64,000 nt of DNA from Miscanthus floridulus (taxonomy: Eukaryota > Streptophyta > Magnoliopsida > Poales > Poaceae), in contig NC_089583.1 of the NCBI RefSeq assembly GCF_019320115.1, positions 81,857,928-81,921,927 of the forward strand, in the 5' to 3' direction. Numbering within the stretch: position 1 is the stretch's first letter; every line of letters begins with the position of its first letter. Positions 35,731 to 49,216 of this stretch are shown in pieces. The notes beneath the pieces were generated by a model, which did no database searches, had not been told where the DNA came from, and worked only from the letters and a program-made list of their open reading frames with translations. The translations under genes and the position numbers were made by a program.

Positions 35731-38700
35731 ATGTCGAACCGCCGTTCTAATCGCCTAATGAATCGAGGACGTGCGCCCACCCCTGAACTAGTTGAACCCA
35801 ATGGGGGACATGGTGGCAACAACCGTGGTCATGGCCATGGCCGTGGACATGGAGGGATACCTTTCCACCTGGAGAATACTCCATCGCCTGAGGAGAACAT
35901 TCCTCCACCACCACCACCGAACCTAGCAGAAGTGATGGCACAATAGACCTAGCTTCTTGTAGCTCTTGTTGAAGGAGCAAACCATCGCTAGGGAGGTCAG
36001 CAGTATGACTTCCAAAGGAAGCTAGAAGGATTCCTGAAGCTAAGGCCACCTACCTACGATGGCACCGACCCTAACCCGCTTGTAGCCGATGACTGGCTCA
36101 AGGAGATGGAGAAGAAGCTTGACCTCACTACTTTCACCGACGATGAGTGTGTTGGAGCTGCCACACACCAACTCATGGGTGCAGCACGCACCTAGTGGGA
36201 CAGTTTCAGTGACTCCCATGAGGACCTTGCCCACCTCTCGCGGGATGAATTCGCAGAAGCATTCACTGAGTATCACATTCCCAAGGGTATCATGGAGGCC
36301 AAAGCCGAGGAGTTCCACAACATCAAGATGGGAAAGGACAGGGTGACTGAGTACACTACTCGTTTCACCAACCTTCTGCGCTATGCACCTTCTTATGTTG
36401 TGAACTCTAAGAAGGAGAAGCTGTACTATTACCGCAAGGGACTTAACCCGCACATCAAGCTCAAGTTTGGCGGTATTGAGAGCAACACATTGCGTGCTCT
36501 GGTAGATCGCTGCATCCAGATTGAGAAGGACCGTGTTGAAGCTGGAGAAGAGTACAGGGATAGGAAACGTAAGCCTGAGGAGTCTCTCCGTGGTCGTGAT
36601 CGCAAGAGGTTCCACAGAGATGCACCATCTAGGGAACGCTCTCGCCATAACAGGGATGACAACCCTGGATCGAGTAGGGGAAGTGGAGGCTACACTGCCA
36701 AATACTCCCGCCCTGCTCAGGATCATTACACCTAGGACCGTTATGCTTAGGACCGCAACAGTCAGGACTGTTTCAACCATCCCCGCACAACGAATGAACG
36801 CCCAGCACAGAACCGCTCCACACCAAGCACTAGAAACTGGAAGGCACCCACGCCAACCCCTATAGGCGGTACGCCTTTCACCTACTTTGGTTGTGGCCAA
36901 CCAGGTCACAAAGCCACTGAGTGCCCTCAGAACTTAGCTGCACAGAAGTCTTAGTTCAAGGGATCAGCTACTCGTGGACGTCTCAACCATCTGGACGTCG
37001 AGGAAGCACAAGCTGCCCCTGATGTTGTGTACGATATGTTTTTAGTTAATGGCAATACTGCATCAGTTCTATTTGACTCTGGAGCAACTTGTTCTTACAT
37101 ATCATCCAAGTTTGCATGAGATCATGACCTATCTATAACCCCACGTGAAGAGCCTATCATCACTAGCTCACCTTTAGGAGACCTAAAGTGCACCCACATC
37201 TGTAAGGGAGTGAGTCTTACCATTGAGGGTCTTATCTTTAGAGCCGACCTAACCCTGCTACCTTCCACTAACCTAGATGTCATCTTAGGTATGGATTGAT
37301 TAACCATTCACCGAGGTATCATATCATGTTCACCTAGATATGTCCAAGCAACCCACCCATCAGGCCAAGTCATTAGATGTGAACCCCAGTCTAGAAAGTC
37401 CACCTCTATCCTATGTGCCCTTAAAGCAAGTTCAGAATCACAAAAAGAGGAGAAGACAGTTTATGATGTGCCAGTAGTCAGAGACTATCCCGATGTATTC
37501 CCTGAAGAATTACCGAGTATGCCACCAGACCATGATGTCGAGTTCATCATTGATCTATTACCGGGAATGGGACCCATTGCCAAGAGACCCTATCGCATGT
37601 TAGTTGATGAACTGACTGAGCTCAAGAAATAGCTTGATGAGCTCATCTCGAAGGGATATATCAGGCCCAGTGCTTCACCTTGGGGATCCCCCGTTCTGTT
37701 TGTTAAGAAGAAGGATGGCTCGATGAGAATGTGCATTGATTACCGGAACTTGAACGCAGTCACCATCAAGAACAAGTACCCCCTACCAAGGATTGATGAT
37801 TTGCTTGATCAGCTTCGAGGTGCCAAGTATTTCTCCAAGATTGATCTCAGATCCGACTATCATCAAATGAAGATTCGAGAAAATGACATCCCGAAGATAG
37901 CTTTTGTGACTAGGTATGGTCAGTTTGAGTTTACCATGGTGTCATTTGGACTCATGAATGCTCCCGCATACTTTATGAACATGATGAATAAGGTTTTCAT
38001 GGAAGAACTGGATAAGTTCATGGTGGTATTCATTGATGACATCCTTGTCTATTCATCCACCGCTGAAGAACATGAACATCATTTGAGAATCGTGCTTGAG
38101 AAATTGGCCCAACATCAACTCTATGCAAAGTTCAGTAAATGTGAGTTTTGGCTATAGGAAGTTGCCTTCTTAGGCCATGTACTATCAGCTGAAGGTGTCA
38201 CAATTGATCCAGCCAAGATTGAAGCTATGAAAGAATGGGATCAACCCCGCAATGTGACAGAAGTCAGAAGTTTCTTGGGATTGGCTGGATATTATCGCCG
38301 ATTTATTGAGAACTTCTCCAAGATAGCCTGTCCAATGACCAACCTTCTAAAGAAGACTAAGGAGTTTGAATGGACGCCTGTGTGCGAGCAAAGCTTCCAG
38401 GAACTGAGACTGAAGCTTACCACAACTCCTGTGCTATCATTGCCTAAAATTAGCAAAGATTTCATAGTCTATTGTGATGCATCTCATCAAGGACTTGGTT
38501 GTGTGTTGATGCAAGATGGAAGAGTGATAGCTTATGCTTCTCGATAGTTGAAAGAACATGAGAACCATTACCCAACCCATGATCTGGAGTTAGCAGCAGT
38601 TGTGCATGCCTTGAAGATTTGGAGACACTACTTGATAGGCAACAAGTGTGATATCTATATAGATCACAAGAGCTTAAAGTACTTTTTCACTCAGGAAGAT

Positions 38701-40335
38701 CTAAATATGAGGCAACGCCGATGGCTAGAGTTGATCAAGGACTATGACCTGGAAATTCACTATCATCTAGGAAAAGCTAATGTAGTCACAGATGCTCTTA
38801 GTCGCAAGAGTTACTGTCACACCTTGATCACTGAATCAGTACCACCTGAGCTCAAGGGAGAGATTGATGATTTCCAACTAGAGATACTATCGCATGGCTT
38901 GCTGAATGAGCTCTGCATATAGTATGATCTCACAGATCGCATCCGTCAAGCTTAGAAAAATTGTGAAGGGACTGAGTATCTCCGTGGTCTGATGAAACTA
39001 GGCTACAAGACCAACCACCAGAAAGATGAACAAGAAACCATCTGGTTCAAGAATAGAATCTACGTTCCATCTGACCCAGTACTACAAGGGGAAATTCTAT
39101 CGAAAGCTCATGATTCCAAATATTGTATTCACCCTGGAGGGTCAAAGATGTACCAAGACCTAAAGAAACACTTCTGGTGGAAAGGCATGAAGATAGACAT
39201 TGCAGGACATGTGGCACATTATGACACCTACAACAGAGTTAAGGCTGAACATCAAAGGCCTGTATGATTGCTAAAGCCTCTTGACGTTCCCGAGTGGAAA
39301 TGGGAGAGCATATCCATGGATTTCATAATTGGATTGCCCCGTTCACAGAAAGGCAATGACTCCATCTGGGTGATTGTGGATCGCTTGACCAAAGTGGCTC
39401 ACTTTGTACTAGTTAAGACCAAGACCAATGCCAAAAAACTAGCAGATCTATACATTGAACATATTCTCAGATTGCATGGAGCTCCCTCTAGTATTGTATC
39501 CGATTGTGGCCCTCAGTTTGTGTCCTGATTCTAGGAAGCTCTGCACAAGTCTATTGGAACCAAACTTGATTTTAGTACCGCTTATCACCCACAGACAGAT
39601 GGACAGACAGAATGAGTGAATCAGATCTTAGAAGACATGCTTTGCGCTAGTGTACTGAATTATGGCTCTGATTGGGAGAAATGCCTACCCTATGCAGAGT
39701 TCTCTTACAACAACAGCTACCAAGCTAGTATCAAGATGTTGCCATTTGAAGCCCTATATGGCAGACCTTGTAAGACACCTTTGATGTGGTCCCAACCGGG
39801 AGAAAGATCATTCTTTGACTCCGCTAAGATTCAAGATGCAGAAGAAGGAGTTGCACAAGTGAAGGAGAATTTGAAAATTGCTCAAAGTCGATACAAGAGC
39901 TACGCCGACAAAAGGAGAAGAGAACTTGAGTTCAATGTGGGAGACTTCATCTATCTCAAGGTATCCCCGCTACGTGGAACTGTTAGATTCCATGTGAAAG
40001 GAAAGCTTGCCCCAAGATTTGTTGGCCCATACAAGATTTGCAAGAGGATTGGAAAGCTTGCCTACAAACTTGAGCTACCCGAGGAATTGAGGGGTGTACA
40101 CTCCCTATTCCATGTCTCACAGCTACGCAAGTGTTTGAGAGTGCCTGATGAAGTAGTTCCAACTGATACACTTGACATTCAAGACACACTTGAGTATAAA
40201 GAATATCCTATCATAATTCTGGGTAGAGATACCAAAGAGACCCAAAGCAAGACTATCCCTATGTACAAGATCTAATGGAGCAATCACACAGAGAGAGAAG
40301 CAACATGGGAGAAAGAGTCTGACCTCTGGCTATGA
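35731..40335 (+). pseudogene. Chromovirus gag-pol with chromodomain, unit 2
   Basis: A single frame from the ATG at 35731 to TGA 40333-40335, with no frameshift but many stops. Gag core near 36180-36380; the knuckle has lost its first Cys (TAC at 36883-36885). The protease keeps FDSGAT (about 37074-37091). RT ([21 protein letters not shown] near 38030), RNase H ([15 protein letters not shown]), the integrase core (NDSIWVIVDRLTKVAHF near 39355) and the chromodomain follow. Stops include TAG in place of Trp near 36194, TAG 38545-38547 (CAG in unit 1), TGA near 39613 and TAA 40273-40275 inside the chromodomain. Its product cannot be made whole. Confidence 0.92.
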
Positions 40336-40392
40336 TATCCTTACCTCTTCGAAGAGTACGTTACGCTTTAATCTCGGGGATGAGATTCTGTT

Positions 40393-40405
40393 AAGGGGGT
40401 AGGAC
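40393..40405 (+). other. Polypurine tract before LTR C
   Basis: AAGGGGGTAGGAC directly before TGTAGCAACCC. Confidence 0.8.
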
Positions 40406-43400
40406 TGTAGCAACCCAAAAATCCACACACTGAAAATACCAACTACAAAATTTTTCTTAAAAACTTCCATGTGATGATGAGTGTCATGTATAGTAACCCA
40501 ACCTAAGAGATGCATTAGGTCTAACCCCAACCCAAGTTAACACATAAGCATGGCATGTCATTAGTTAATTGTGTTTATTTAAATTCTAACAAATAAGTGT
40601 TGCATACATTGAATGTGATTTGGATTTCCCTTTGAGTTATGATATGCTTAACAACTAAAATAAATTAGGTGCACCAAATCGGAATTCAAGTTTTAAAAAC
40701 CAAATTTGAATTTAAACCAAGGAAGTAGAAAAAGAAAACAGAAAGGAAAAGAAATGAGGAAGAAGGCCTCGCAGCCCAGGCTGCTCGGCTTCGCGGCCCA
40801 GCTAGCCCAACCGCACCCACCTTGCATCGACGCGCACGCACGCAGCCCATGAGCCGGCCCAGCGCGTCGCCCACGCTCGCGCACCCGTCTGCCCTGCTCG
40901 CAGCCACTGCCCGCTGGACCCCGCATGTCAGCCACACCCCCGTCTACAGTGTCGTCTTCCTCACCCATGCCTCAACCGCCTACGCGACCGGCGCCCGACA
41001 GCTGTGGCAGGGGCGGGCCAGGGGGGTCACGCCCGGGGCATGACCCTGTCCCCTTGCGCCACGCCCACGCAACCCCGCACCACCATCTGATGCGATGCAC
41101 ACGCCTCCACCGCATGATGCCATCTGCCCAGGGAGGCATGGTGCTCGGCTATAAAGCCAGCCCGCACGCCGCTCACGCCCGGCGCCCTAGTTTCTCCCTC
41201 AGCCTCCGCCGCCGCTAGGTGGCCCAATAGCCGCACCACACCAAGAGAAGAGGGCCATGAAGGGATCGTGAGAGGAGGATCGGAGCCCCCACGCACTGCC
41301 AAAGTCGCCAGAGCCGAAGGCGACGCCGTCGTCATCATCACAATCATGGGTCGGCACTACATGGCACTGCTTCCAGAGCTACATGGCCACAACTTGACAC
41401 TGCACCGCCATCCTTTCTTCCACAGCACCCATGGTGAGCCCCGGTTCATTCCCTGCTCGCCACTAGACCTTGCTACTCTGGCCATGGCGCTCCATATCAT
41501 GAGCGCATAGGCTAAGGCCATCCTCGACCTCTAGGCACACCAGCACAGCACACTCACATTGACTGTGACCATCCCTGAGCCCTTAGACGCTGTAGACCTC
41601 TCCAAGTTCCCTGGATACCATAGCCGAGCACGCATGCGCGCTCGCAATGCCGCCGCCATGATGCAGCCCCCACCAGAGCACTCGACCACCGGTCCGAACA
41701 TCAGACCACTGGTCCGAGCACCCGACCACTGGTCTGAGCACCTGACCACCAGTCCAAGCACCAGACCATAGGTCCGAGCACCAGACCACTGGTCCGAGCA
41801 CCCGACCACCAGTCTGAGCACCAGACCATAGGTCCGAGCACCCGACCACCGGTCCGAGCACCGACCGCCGTGGCCAGTACCGATGGGAGTGCCTGGCGCC
41901 TCCTTGACTCGTCCGTTCCATTCGCTAAAGCCACGGATAACTCACGCGCACGCCGTAACCACCCCATAGGAGCCTGTAGTGACCCGCGCGCCTCACCATC
42001 GTCACCATGTCATCGTGGCCACCGGGAAGACCCTACCGGCCACCTAGGAACCGGAAGTCCTACCCTGAGCTCTGGACACCCTCATCGTGTCCACACGGAT
42101 CCGTAGGAGCCTACACGCCCCACTATGACGCCCTCCGAGGCCATAGCCACCACACCAATGCCACCGACATGATCGGAAGGCTGTCCGCCGTGGCCAAAGC
42201 CACTGAAGGCCCTGGAGGACCCCTCGACCTACCCAACATGCCGTTGGAGCATTGTGATGCCCATGCGCACCATAGAGCCGGCCAATGCCGCTGCACCGCG
42301 CCATTCCTGCACGCCGGTTGTGCTTAAGCCGCCATTCGCCGTGACCAGTGACTTAGGAAGCACCATCCATCGCCCTGACCCCACCGTTGCAGTCGCCATG
42401 GCACGGGGAGGCTTTTCCCCACCTCAATTGGATGCCTGAGCCATTGCGGGAGCTCGCCGGTGAGCACGTCACCGGTGGGAACGCGCCGTGGAAGAAACAG
42501 AGGAGAAGGGGCGAGTTGAGCAGCGCAGCCCTACACCTGGTGCACATGAGCCGAGCCGAGGAGAAATGACGATGGACTCGGTCCACCATGGACCCTGCCC
42601 TAGGTCCATGGACCGTGAACTTGGGTTCACCGTGAGCCACACTCACGCCCACGACCGTGACGTGGCAGCGTCACAGCACGCCACGTGTCCGGCCCGGCCT
42701 AGACTGGCCCAACCCGAAAGCCCGTTTGAGACTCGGCCATGTTGACCGTTGACCTGGCCCCACATGTTAGTGACCCTAACTGTTGACCATTGACCATTGA
42801 CCTAGCCCCACATGTCAGTGACCCTGACTGTTGACCGTTGACCGTTGACCGACGTTGACTTCGACCGAACCCACCTGTCAGTGATCCAATGGCCTTTGGC
42901 CCCACCTGTCGATGTGGACGACGTTGGTGACGTCACGCTGACGTCATAATGACATCATTATGACGTCAGCTGGGCCCCACCTGTCAGCTCGGAACCGTGA
43001 TGCTGATGTCATGCTGACATCAGCATGCCACGTCGACCAGTGACACCGTGACACGTATCAGCCCAGGATTAATTCAGCCTTTATTCAATTTTAGAAAGGA
43101 TTTAAACTTCAGGAATTCATAACTAATTCATACGACCTCAGAAAAATATGAGACTAGGACCAAAATTCATCTAAAATCAAGCTCTACGCAATAAACTCAT
43201 GTTTGAGTGCATTTGACTCTTTTGAATTTTCGTTGCTTCTTTATGCTACTCTATAGATGTCGCTAACGCGACTATAATGCAAACATTGCAGACTCGGAGG
43301 AGAACCTGACGGACAAGGACCGTGAGTACCATGAGGAGAACGGAGACGACTACACTAAAGGTGCCACATCCCACCCAATCTTGTAGCACCTATTACGCAT

Positions 43401-45094
43401 GGCTAATATAGAACTGCTATCGCTTTACTTACTGCTACAATTATATTATGCTAGGACTTGCATGGTAGTATGCTTGCTTGGAAGCCTTTACCTTGACGCA
43501 ACCTTACCCCTGCATACCCTGCTATTAGGCTAGACACACGCTTACTGCTATATATTTCATTACTTATACTTTTACTACGCTTATACTACGTGTGTGGTGG
43601 AAACTGGTGTTACCTGGACTATGGGGAGAGTGCTGCATGTGTGACTTGGGTGTGTGGAGGGTGAGGGTTGTGTCGACCAAGTTGGAGTATACGATGAGCC
43701 TGGGGCAAGTCTTGCTATGGGATGCTACCTGGGCACCCCTGGAAATGGATGCCTGTGGTGGGTAAATAGTATATGAGGTGGACCTAGGTGTGAACCTGTG
43801 ACGGGTGGAGCCCGGGATGGAGGTGTTGTGGTGGCACGATGAATGGAAACCCTGATGGAGACATTCTAGCTTGGTCATCCCTAAGGACTTACTAGTACTC
43901 AGATTAATCGGGAAGCCTTACGTACCACTCGCCCTATATGGTGCGGGACGGCTCGACTACTTGGTAGAATATTGCAACTACTGCTAGGTTGATAGCGGAC
44001 AGTGTAAAGATGTACGGGGCGCGGAGGATTTCCCCCACACCCTTCCAAGACTTCATGGAGACCTTGTGGACCCGGCTCATGACTCATAGTTTCAGCCACC
44101 CCAGACTTGACTTGGGGTGAACCAGGGCTGAATAGTAGAGTGGCATTATCCTAGGCTAGCAAGCAGCCGGAATCAGCCTAGTTGACGACGGTCGGCGAGG
44201 AAGGTAGATCTTGTGGTTATGTAAAACCTCTGCAGAGTGTATGGTTGATCGATCGATACATGTGCCGACTTGTCGGCTATGGACCTTTCCTGGGTTTCGC
44301 TTAAACTAGATAGTGAGATGAGTCCTTCTCTTCTTCCCCCATGAGAGAGTGTCGGTCGTAGCCAGGGGCTACGGGCCTTGGGATAGTGCCGAGAGGGAGT
44401 TGGCCTATCGACTGAGCGATGGTATGGTATGGTATGGTATGGTATGGTATGGTATGGTATGGTATGGTATGGTATGGTATGGTATGGTATGGTATGGTAT
44501 GGTATGGTATGGTATGGTATGGTATGGTATGGTATGGTATGGTATGGTATGGTATGGTGATGGTATGGAGATGATGATATGTCGATCCCAGGATCGAAAC
44601 CTAGCTCGAGAAAGGGAATGGAGTGGAATTTGTGTGGGAATGGTGTTAAAACTTGACAAACTATTACTATTTACTTGATATGCTATTGCATAGGAAACCC
44701 CAGCCTTATAGGTTCACTTTGCTTATACCCAACTTGCATCCAATATCCACAAAGCAATGCTCATAGGGTTGGGAGTGGCCAGTACAAATCGTACTGATAA
44801 ATTTTGGCACACAGGTTCTGCTGAGGAGTATAGCTCCAAGGAGTTTGACGAATGAGGGGTTCGTGCCTACGCTCGAGTTTGGCGATCTTATCTTCAAGCT
44901 GTTCTGAATGAATGCTACTTTTGATTCCGCCAATGCGGCGATGTAATAAATTATGTAATTCTGCACTATTTGTACTATGATATTATCGTTGTATGGATGT
45001 GATATTCGACTGGAATCTGGGTAATATGACCTACAACGATCGTATTACACTTCGACACTGTGGATTTCCCTTCGTGGAAATCGGGGTCGTTTCA
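40406..45094 (+). repeat. LTR C (outer 3' LTR)
   Basis: 4689 bp, TGTAGCAACCC to GTTTCA, followed by the target duplication GAAAG. TATA box at 41150-41155; 20-bp minisatellite 41683-41864; exon-like block 43292-43360; expanded ATGGT array 44419-44558. It is the longest of the three copies. Confidence 0.92.
44419..44558 (+). repeat. (ATGGT)28 microsatellite in LTR C
   Basis: Twenty-eight perfect ATGGT units, 140 bp. The 5-bp period gives open frames in every phase (repeating MVWYG on the plus strand), which are artefacts. Confidence 0.95.
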
Positions 45095-45099
45095 GAAAG

Positions 45100-46839
45100 G
45101 GCTTTGAAGGACCAAGCGAGGGTGAAGTGCAAGCGACGGCCTAGGCGTGAAGGACTGAGGGTGTGGTGAAGAAGAGAGTAGTTGCATTGAGTCTTGCTTG
45201 GAGCTATGGAAAGTCATAGAGTGAAGAGGATAAAATCATTGTTGAATCAATAGATGGAAGTGACTTGAAGCCTATGGTTGAAATTCAAATATGTGAATTG
45301 GTTTAGTCATATACTCAAGGTTGACATGCTCAAAGCATGAAGTGATGAAGACCCTCAAGCATGCATGATAAATGTGGCAAGCAATGGTTTGAAGAAGGCT
45401 CAAGAAGAAGTTTAAAGGTTGCTATCTTTAATTCTTGTATAGGTATGCTACACAATTAAGAGGGGTGCATCACTAAGTTTGAGACAAGTGAAAGTGCTCA
45501 AGTTAACTCATGTGAGAAAAGCTATAGAGTGTGAGGGAGCTAGGGCTAGTTTGGTGCTTCTACAGAAAAAATGGCTAGGCCGCGTTGTGGCAGAACCACC
45601 CAATTTAACTTAATCCCAAGCTGTACTTGTCAACCATTTGACCCTAAGTACCCGAGAGACCAAGTGAAATCAAGTAGTCCAGTCGAGCACACCCAAAGAG
45701 AGAACTCAAACAATCCACATTTGCATACAGAATCCATAAAAATAAGGAGATAAAACTTTCAAAACAACAAAACCATTTCTTACCATTACAAGGTTACATC
45801 ATCAAAGTTATTACAACAAGTTTAATATAATAGTGGAAAGGTAATAGTTCCAGTTTATATGCATTACGATATATGTTACATGTTTTATCTATTTTCAAAT
45901 TTGTAGCAGAAACAAACATATGGTCAGAGTTGTAGCAGAAATAAATATTTATTCAAAGACATGTTTAAGCATTTAAACGTGGTAAACAATTATTATACAA
46001 GACATGAGTGGAAGTGTTAAACTTTTCTTTATAAAAACATTTGGTGAAGATTATAAATAAACACTATGATCACAATGCTAAAGGAATGCTCGTAGAACCC
46101 ACTAGGAGGTATCCACACACGAGTTAGATCTAGCATCCACCAATTACCTACAACAGGGAAAAAATAAAACCCTAAGTACACAATGTATTCCACAAGACTT
46201 ACCCAACTAGGTGGGAATAGTTTCCTGACTCTCGAGGATATGCTGGGGCTATTTGGTTTGCTGGTTTATTTAACTTGCAGGAAAGCAGTTACTAATAGTG
46301 CATCCTTATATTCAAGTTTTAGCAGTCATGTTCAATTCATTAGCTAACCATTCTAGGTACGCACCTGCACTACTTTCAAGCACTTGCGCCATAGATATCG
46401 GGGCCAGCTATCTAGATTGTTTTGAAAAAACAAGCCAAGGCCAGGGTTGCTCTAACATATTTCAAACGGCTAGTTTTAGGTGCTCTCCCACTTGACTTGT
46501 TGCTGCTGCTCTCCCACTTCCATACATGACCAGAAGTCTTTGGCTACTCCCAAACCTCACTTTGTGGGTGAGAGTGACCAGAGAAGAGAAATTCTAAGTG
46601 TGGGGGGTGTGACTTGCTTTGTGAGAGGACTAAGTGGCACTAGAGAGCTTGAGAGACATTGTGTGAGTTGTCAAACACCTCAAGCACTTGAGCAAGTCAA
46701 GATTTTAGTTGATTGCATTTGTTACTCTTGGAGCTTGGCTCCTAGGTGGCTAGACATCATCGGCATGCACCCAAGGTTGTTGATTACCACTGAAAAGTTT
46801 GTGAGGGCTACGATCTAGCTTGCCTTTGAAAGAAGAAAG
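45100..46839. other. Unclassified repeat-like sequence
   Basis: AT-rich and without a convincing reading frame. Its texture (short GAAG/TCAAG-rich stretches at 45100-45550) resembles LTR sequence, but I found no termini, PBS or coding domain. The short frames here have no recognisable features. Confidence 0.3.
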
Positions 46840-47530
46840 ATCATTTAGTAAAAGCGTGGAAAGTTGTTGAAAATTCTATATTTTGAATTTCAAAATCTAT
46901 AAACTTATAAAACACATATTTGGAACTCTAAATGACTTCAAATAAAAAAAATTTGAACAACAAAGTTGTAGATTATATTGAGAACTACAACTTTGGTATA
47001 GACACATGTCATCATCTAAGATTATTTGAAAATCTTAAACTTCAAATTTCAAAACAAATGAACTTAAAACAATATTTTGGTACTCAAAACAATTTCAAAT
47101 TAAAAAACTTCTCAACTATAAAGTTGTAGATCGTGTCGAGCTACAATTTGATATAATGTGTGTCTTCATCCAAGTTAATATGGAAAAGTTATGAATTATT
47201 TTTTAGTCCAACTATTTATAAAGATGTCTATCTCTGTTAATCGATTTTAGAAACAGATACTTAGAATGACCGCCTCTGTTGATAGTGAATTTTAGAAATG
47301 GTCATCTGAAGATGCCTGCTTTTGAAAAAATCGATTTACAAAGACAGGTGTTTTAAGGCGACCATCCTTGATAATCGATGAATTTCGAAGGCGGACGACT
47401 TAAGACGTCCATCTCTATAAATGATTTTTTAGAGGCGGGCATTTGTTTGGAGATTGCTTAACTATTTATGGAGTAGTCTGTAGATGTGCCCGCCTTCAGA
47501 GTTGTCTCCAAAATCATTTTTGTGGGAGTG
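46840..47530. mobile_element. CACTA (En/Spm)-like subterminal fragment
   Basis: Two diverged units of about 160 bp (roughly 46890-47040 and 47041-47200), each with an AAAGTTGTAGAT ... CTACAA segment followed by TCATC and A-rich sequence. Then come repeated motifs such as AGAGGCGGGC and GACCGCCTCT (47260-47500). This texture is typical of subterminal regions of grass CACTA elements. No CACTA terminal repeat or transposase was found, so it is a fragment. Confidence 0.5.
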
Positions 47531-47668
47531 TCAACAATTATCCATTGCGTATCACATAGTGCTTTCTTATTCATTGTTGTTCCAAATGCTCAGGTTGCTA
47601 ACTAGGAACAGTAGAGGCAGCGATCAGCATCTTGGGGGTGCTGAACTTCTGCCATCCGATATATGCTA

Positions 47669-47921
47669 CTTCCCTCCCTTCTAAATTATAAATCATTCCA
47701 AGAATTTTGGAGAGTCAAAACATCTCAAGTTTGACCAAAATTATAAAGAGAATTAAAAAGATTTGTGACATCAATTAGGTATACTATGAAAATATAATTA
47801 ATGAAATCTAATAATACTTAGTTGGCATCATAAATGTTATTATCTTATCATATAAATTTAGTTAAATTTAAGATGCTCTTCAAGATTCCTGGAATGCCGT
47901 GTAATTTGGGATGGAAGAAGG
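47669..47921. mobile_element. Stowaway-like MITE
   Basis: Begins CTTCCCTCCCTTCTAAATTA and ends TAATTTGGGATGGAAGAAGG, imperfect inverted termini resembling the Stowaway consensus CTCCCTCCGTCCC. Flanked by TA (47667-47668 and 47922-47923). AT-rich interior, about 253 bp, non-coding. Confidence 0.8.
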
Positions 47922-47923
47922 TA

Positions 47924-49216
47924 CTAGGCAGCATCGGTCAGGTTAGCTCACCTACGTCCAGCAACCCGAGCAACGAGCCAACGACTAAGATTAGCAAGCG
48001 AGCAATATCGTAGCAAGCTAAGGAGTACATGTTGATGTCATTCTCGATATTTGTTTCATTTTCAGTTGTTGAATTGACGAATGAGTGAGTAGCAAAAACG
48101 AAGGATTTTAGAAGAAATGCCTTGATGATATATACGTACCTTCTCAGAACAAAAACTAAGGAGTGCAGCACAAAACAAATGGTGTGTCATCTCCAGCAGC
48201 CTCCGATAGTTGACGACCCGGCCGGCCTGTTTATTCATTTAAAACTTTTAGCTCAGGCAACCAGTCAGACAGTCTCCTTCTCCCTGCATTCAAGGACACC
48301 CGATCGAATTGGATTCTTGCCTGTGTCGGATGGAGCACAGTTCGACCCAATATCCACAAAGGAACCAGGTCGGTCTGGTTCGATTCTCTTATAATCCGTC
48401 TTTTTTAGCTTATTTTTTCAGCCGCAACAGTGTTTTTCTCTCACCACAAATCGACCAGAACAGTATTTCGGCTTGTTTTTTTGAGCGAAGCGAACAGGGG
48501 CCAAATCAGGGTAAAGTAATTATTCCAAGTTTATGCAAGAACGGAAGTAAACTTTCAGGAGCCAGTTGTATACACTGTACTGTACCTCGTTCGGCGAATC
48601 CCAATGGAACCGCATGGCATCAGGCAGCACCCGTGCATGGTTACATCACAATTATATTTCCCCTTCGGGGCAGCAGCAACAGGGGCTAATAGCCCTGCTG
48701 GTCTCATCCAAAAAGCACGATACACGTATGACCAAGACAAGTTTGAGGCACGTATCCCTCAACGCAAGCAGCAATGGCATGTTAACTAGGGTATACTACT
48801 TTTTACTGTTCAGGATTTGATCAAGAGAAATGATGATCTTCTCTCTTAGGTTTTTGCTAGAGCCACACCTGTTTTTGATCAAGCCATTGGCACCTCTGCA
48901 AGTAGCACCGCCGCTCTGTAGGGCCACCATCTCGCCTCCTCTCTCCTCCAAGTGGGCATCCGAGCCTACATGGCCCTGCTGGGCTACATGGCACGCTGGT
49001 GCGTTGAGCGTGCTCTCAACACCACGGATCTTTCATATTTGATTGTTCTTTTCCTCTTGTCCTACGTTGTCAATCCATTATTCAGAGTTTTCCAACCAAA
49101 TATTAGAGCCTGTTTTTTTTTAGCCGTAGCTTTTGTAATTTTAACTTAAAAGCTAACTTTCTTGCTTTTGACTTTTGGTTCTTGGTTTTTTTATATTGGC
49201 TTTTAATAAACTTTTA
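47924..49216. other. Intergenic sequence upstream of RBOH
   Basis: No supported gene. The segment about 48370-48503 ends GCGAAGCGAACAGGGGCC and resembles a grass MITE (TTATTTTTTCAGC and GAACAGTATTTCGGCTTG), but its left end is not clear. Region 49100-49210 is T-rich and may be part of an older element. Confidence 0.35.

Larger units (their letters stand above)
9330..45099 (+). mobile_element. Compound Tekay-type chromovirus with three LTRs and two internal regions
   Basis: The order is LTR A (9335-12741), internal 1 (12742-29451, containing a Sirevirus insertion), LTR B (29452-34013), internal 2 (34014-40405), LTR C (40406-45094). The 5 bp before LTR A (9330-9334) and after LTR C (45095-45099) are both GAAAG, a perfect target-site duplication for the whole array. 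Each LTR starts TGTAGCAACCC; B and C end in CA, A in TA. With the Sirevirus and one duplicated target removed, the two internals are 6393 and 6392 bp. The simplest reading is one insertion followed by unequal recombination between LTRs. Both units are mutated and non-autonomous. Confidence 0.9.

Noticed and set aside
44349..44678. Plus- and minus-strand frames with repeating MVWYG or TIPYH
   Set aside because: Produced by the ATGGT microsatellite, whose 5-bp period avoids stops.
46480..46818. 112-codon plus-strand frame
   Set aside because: It sits in repeat-like AT-rich sequence without recognisable motifs.
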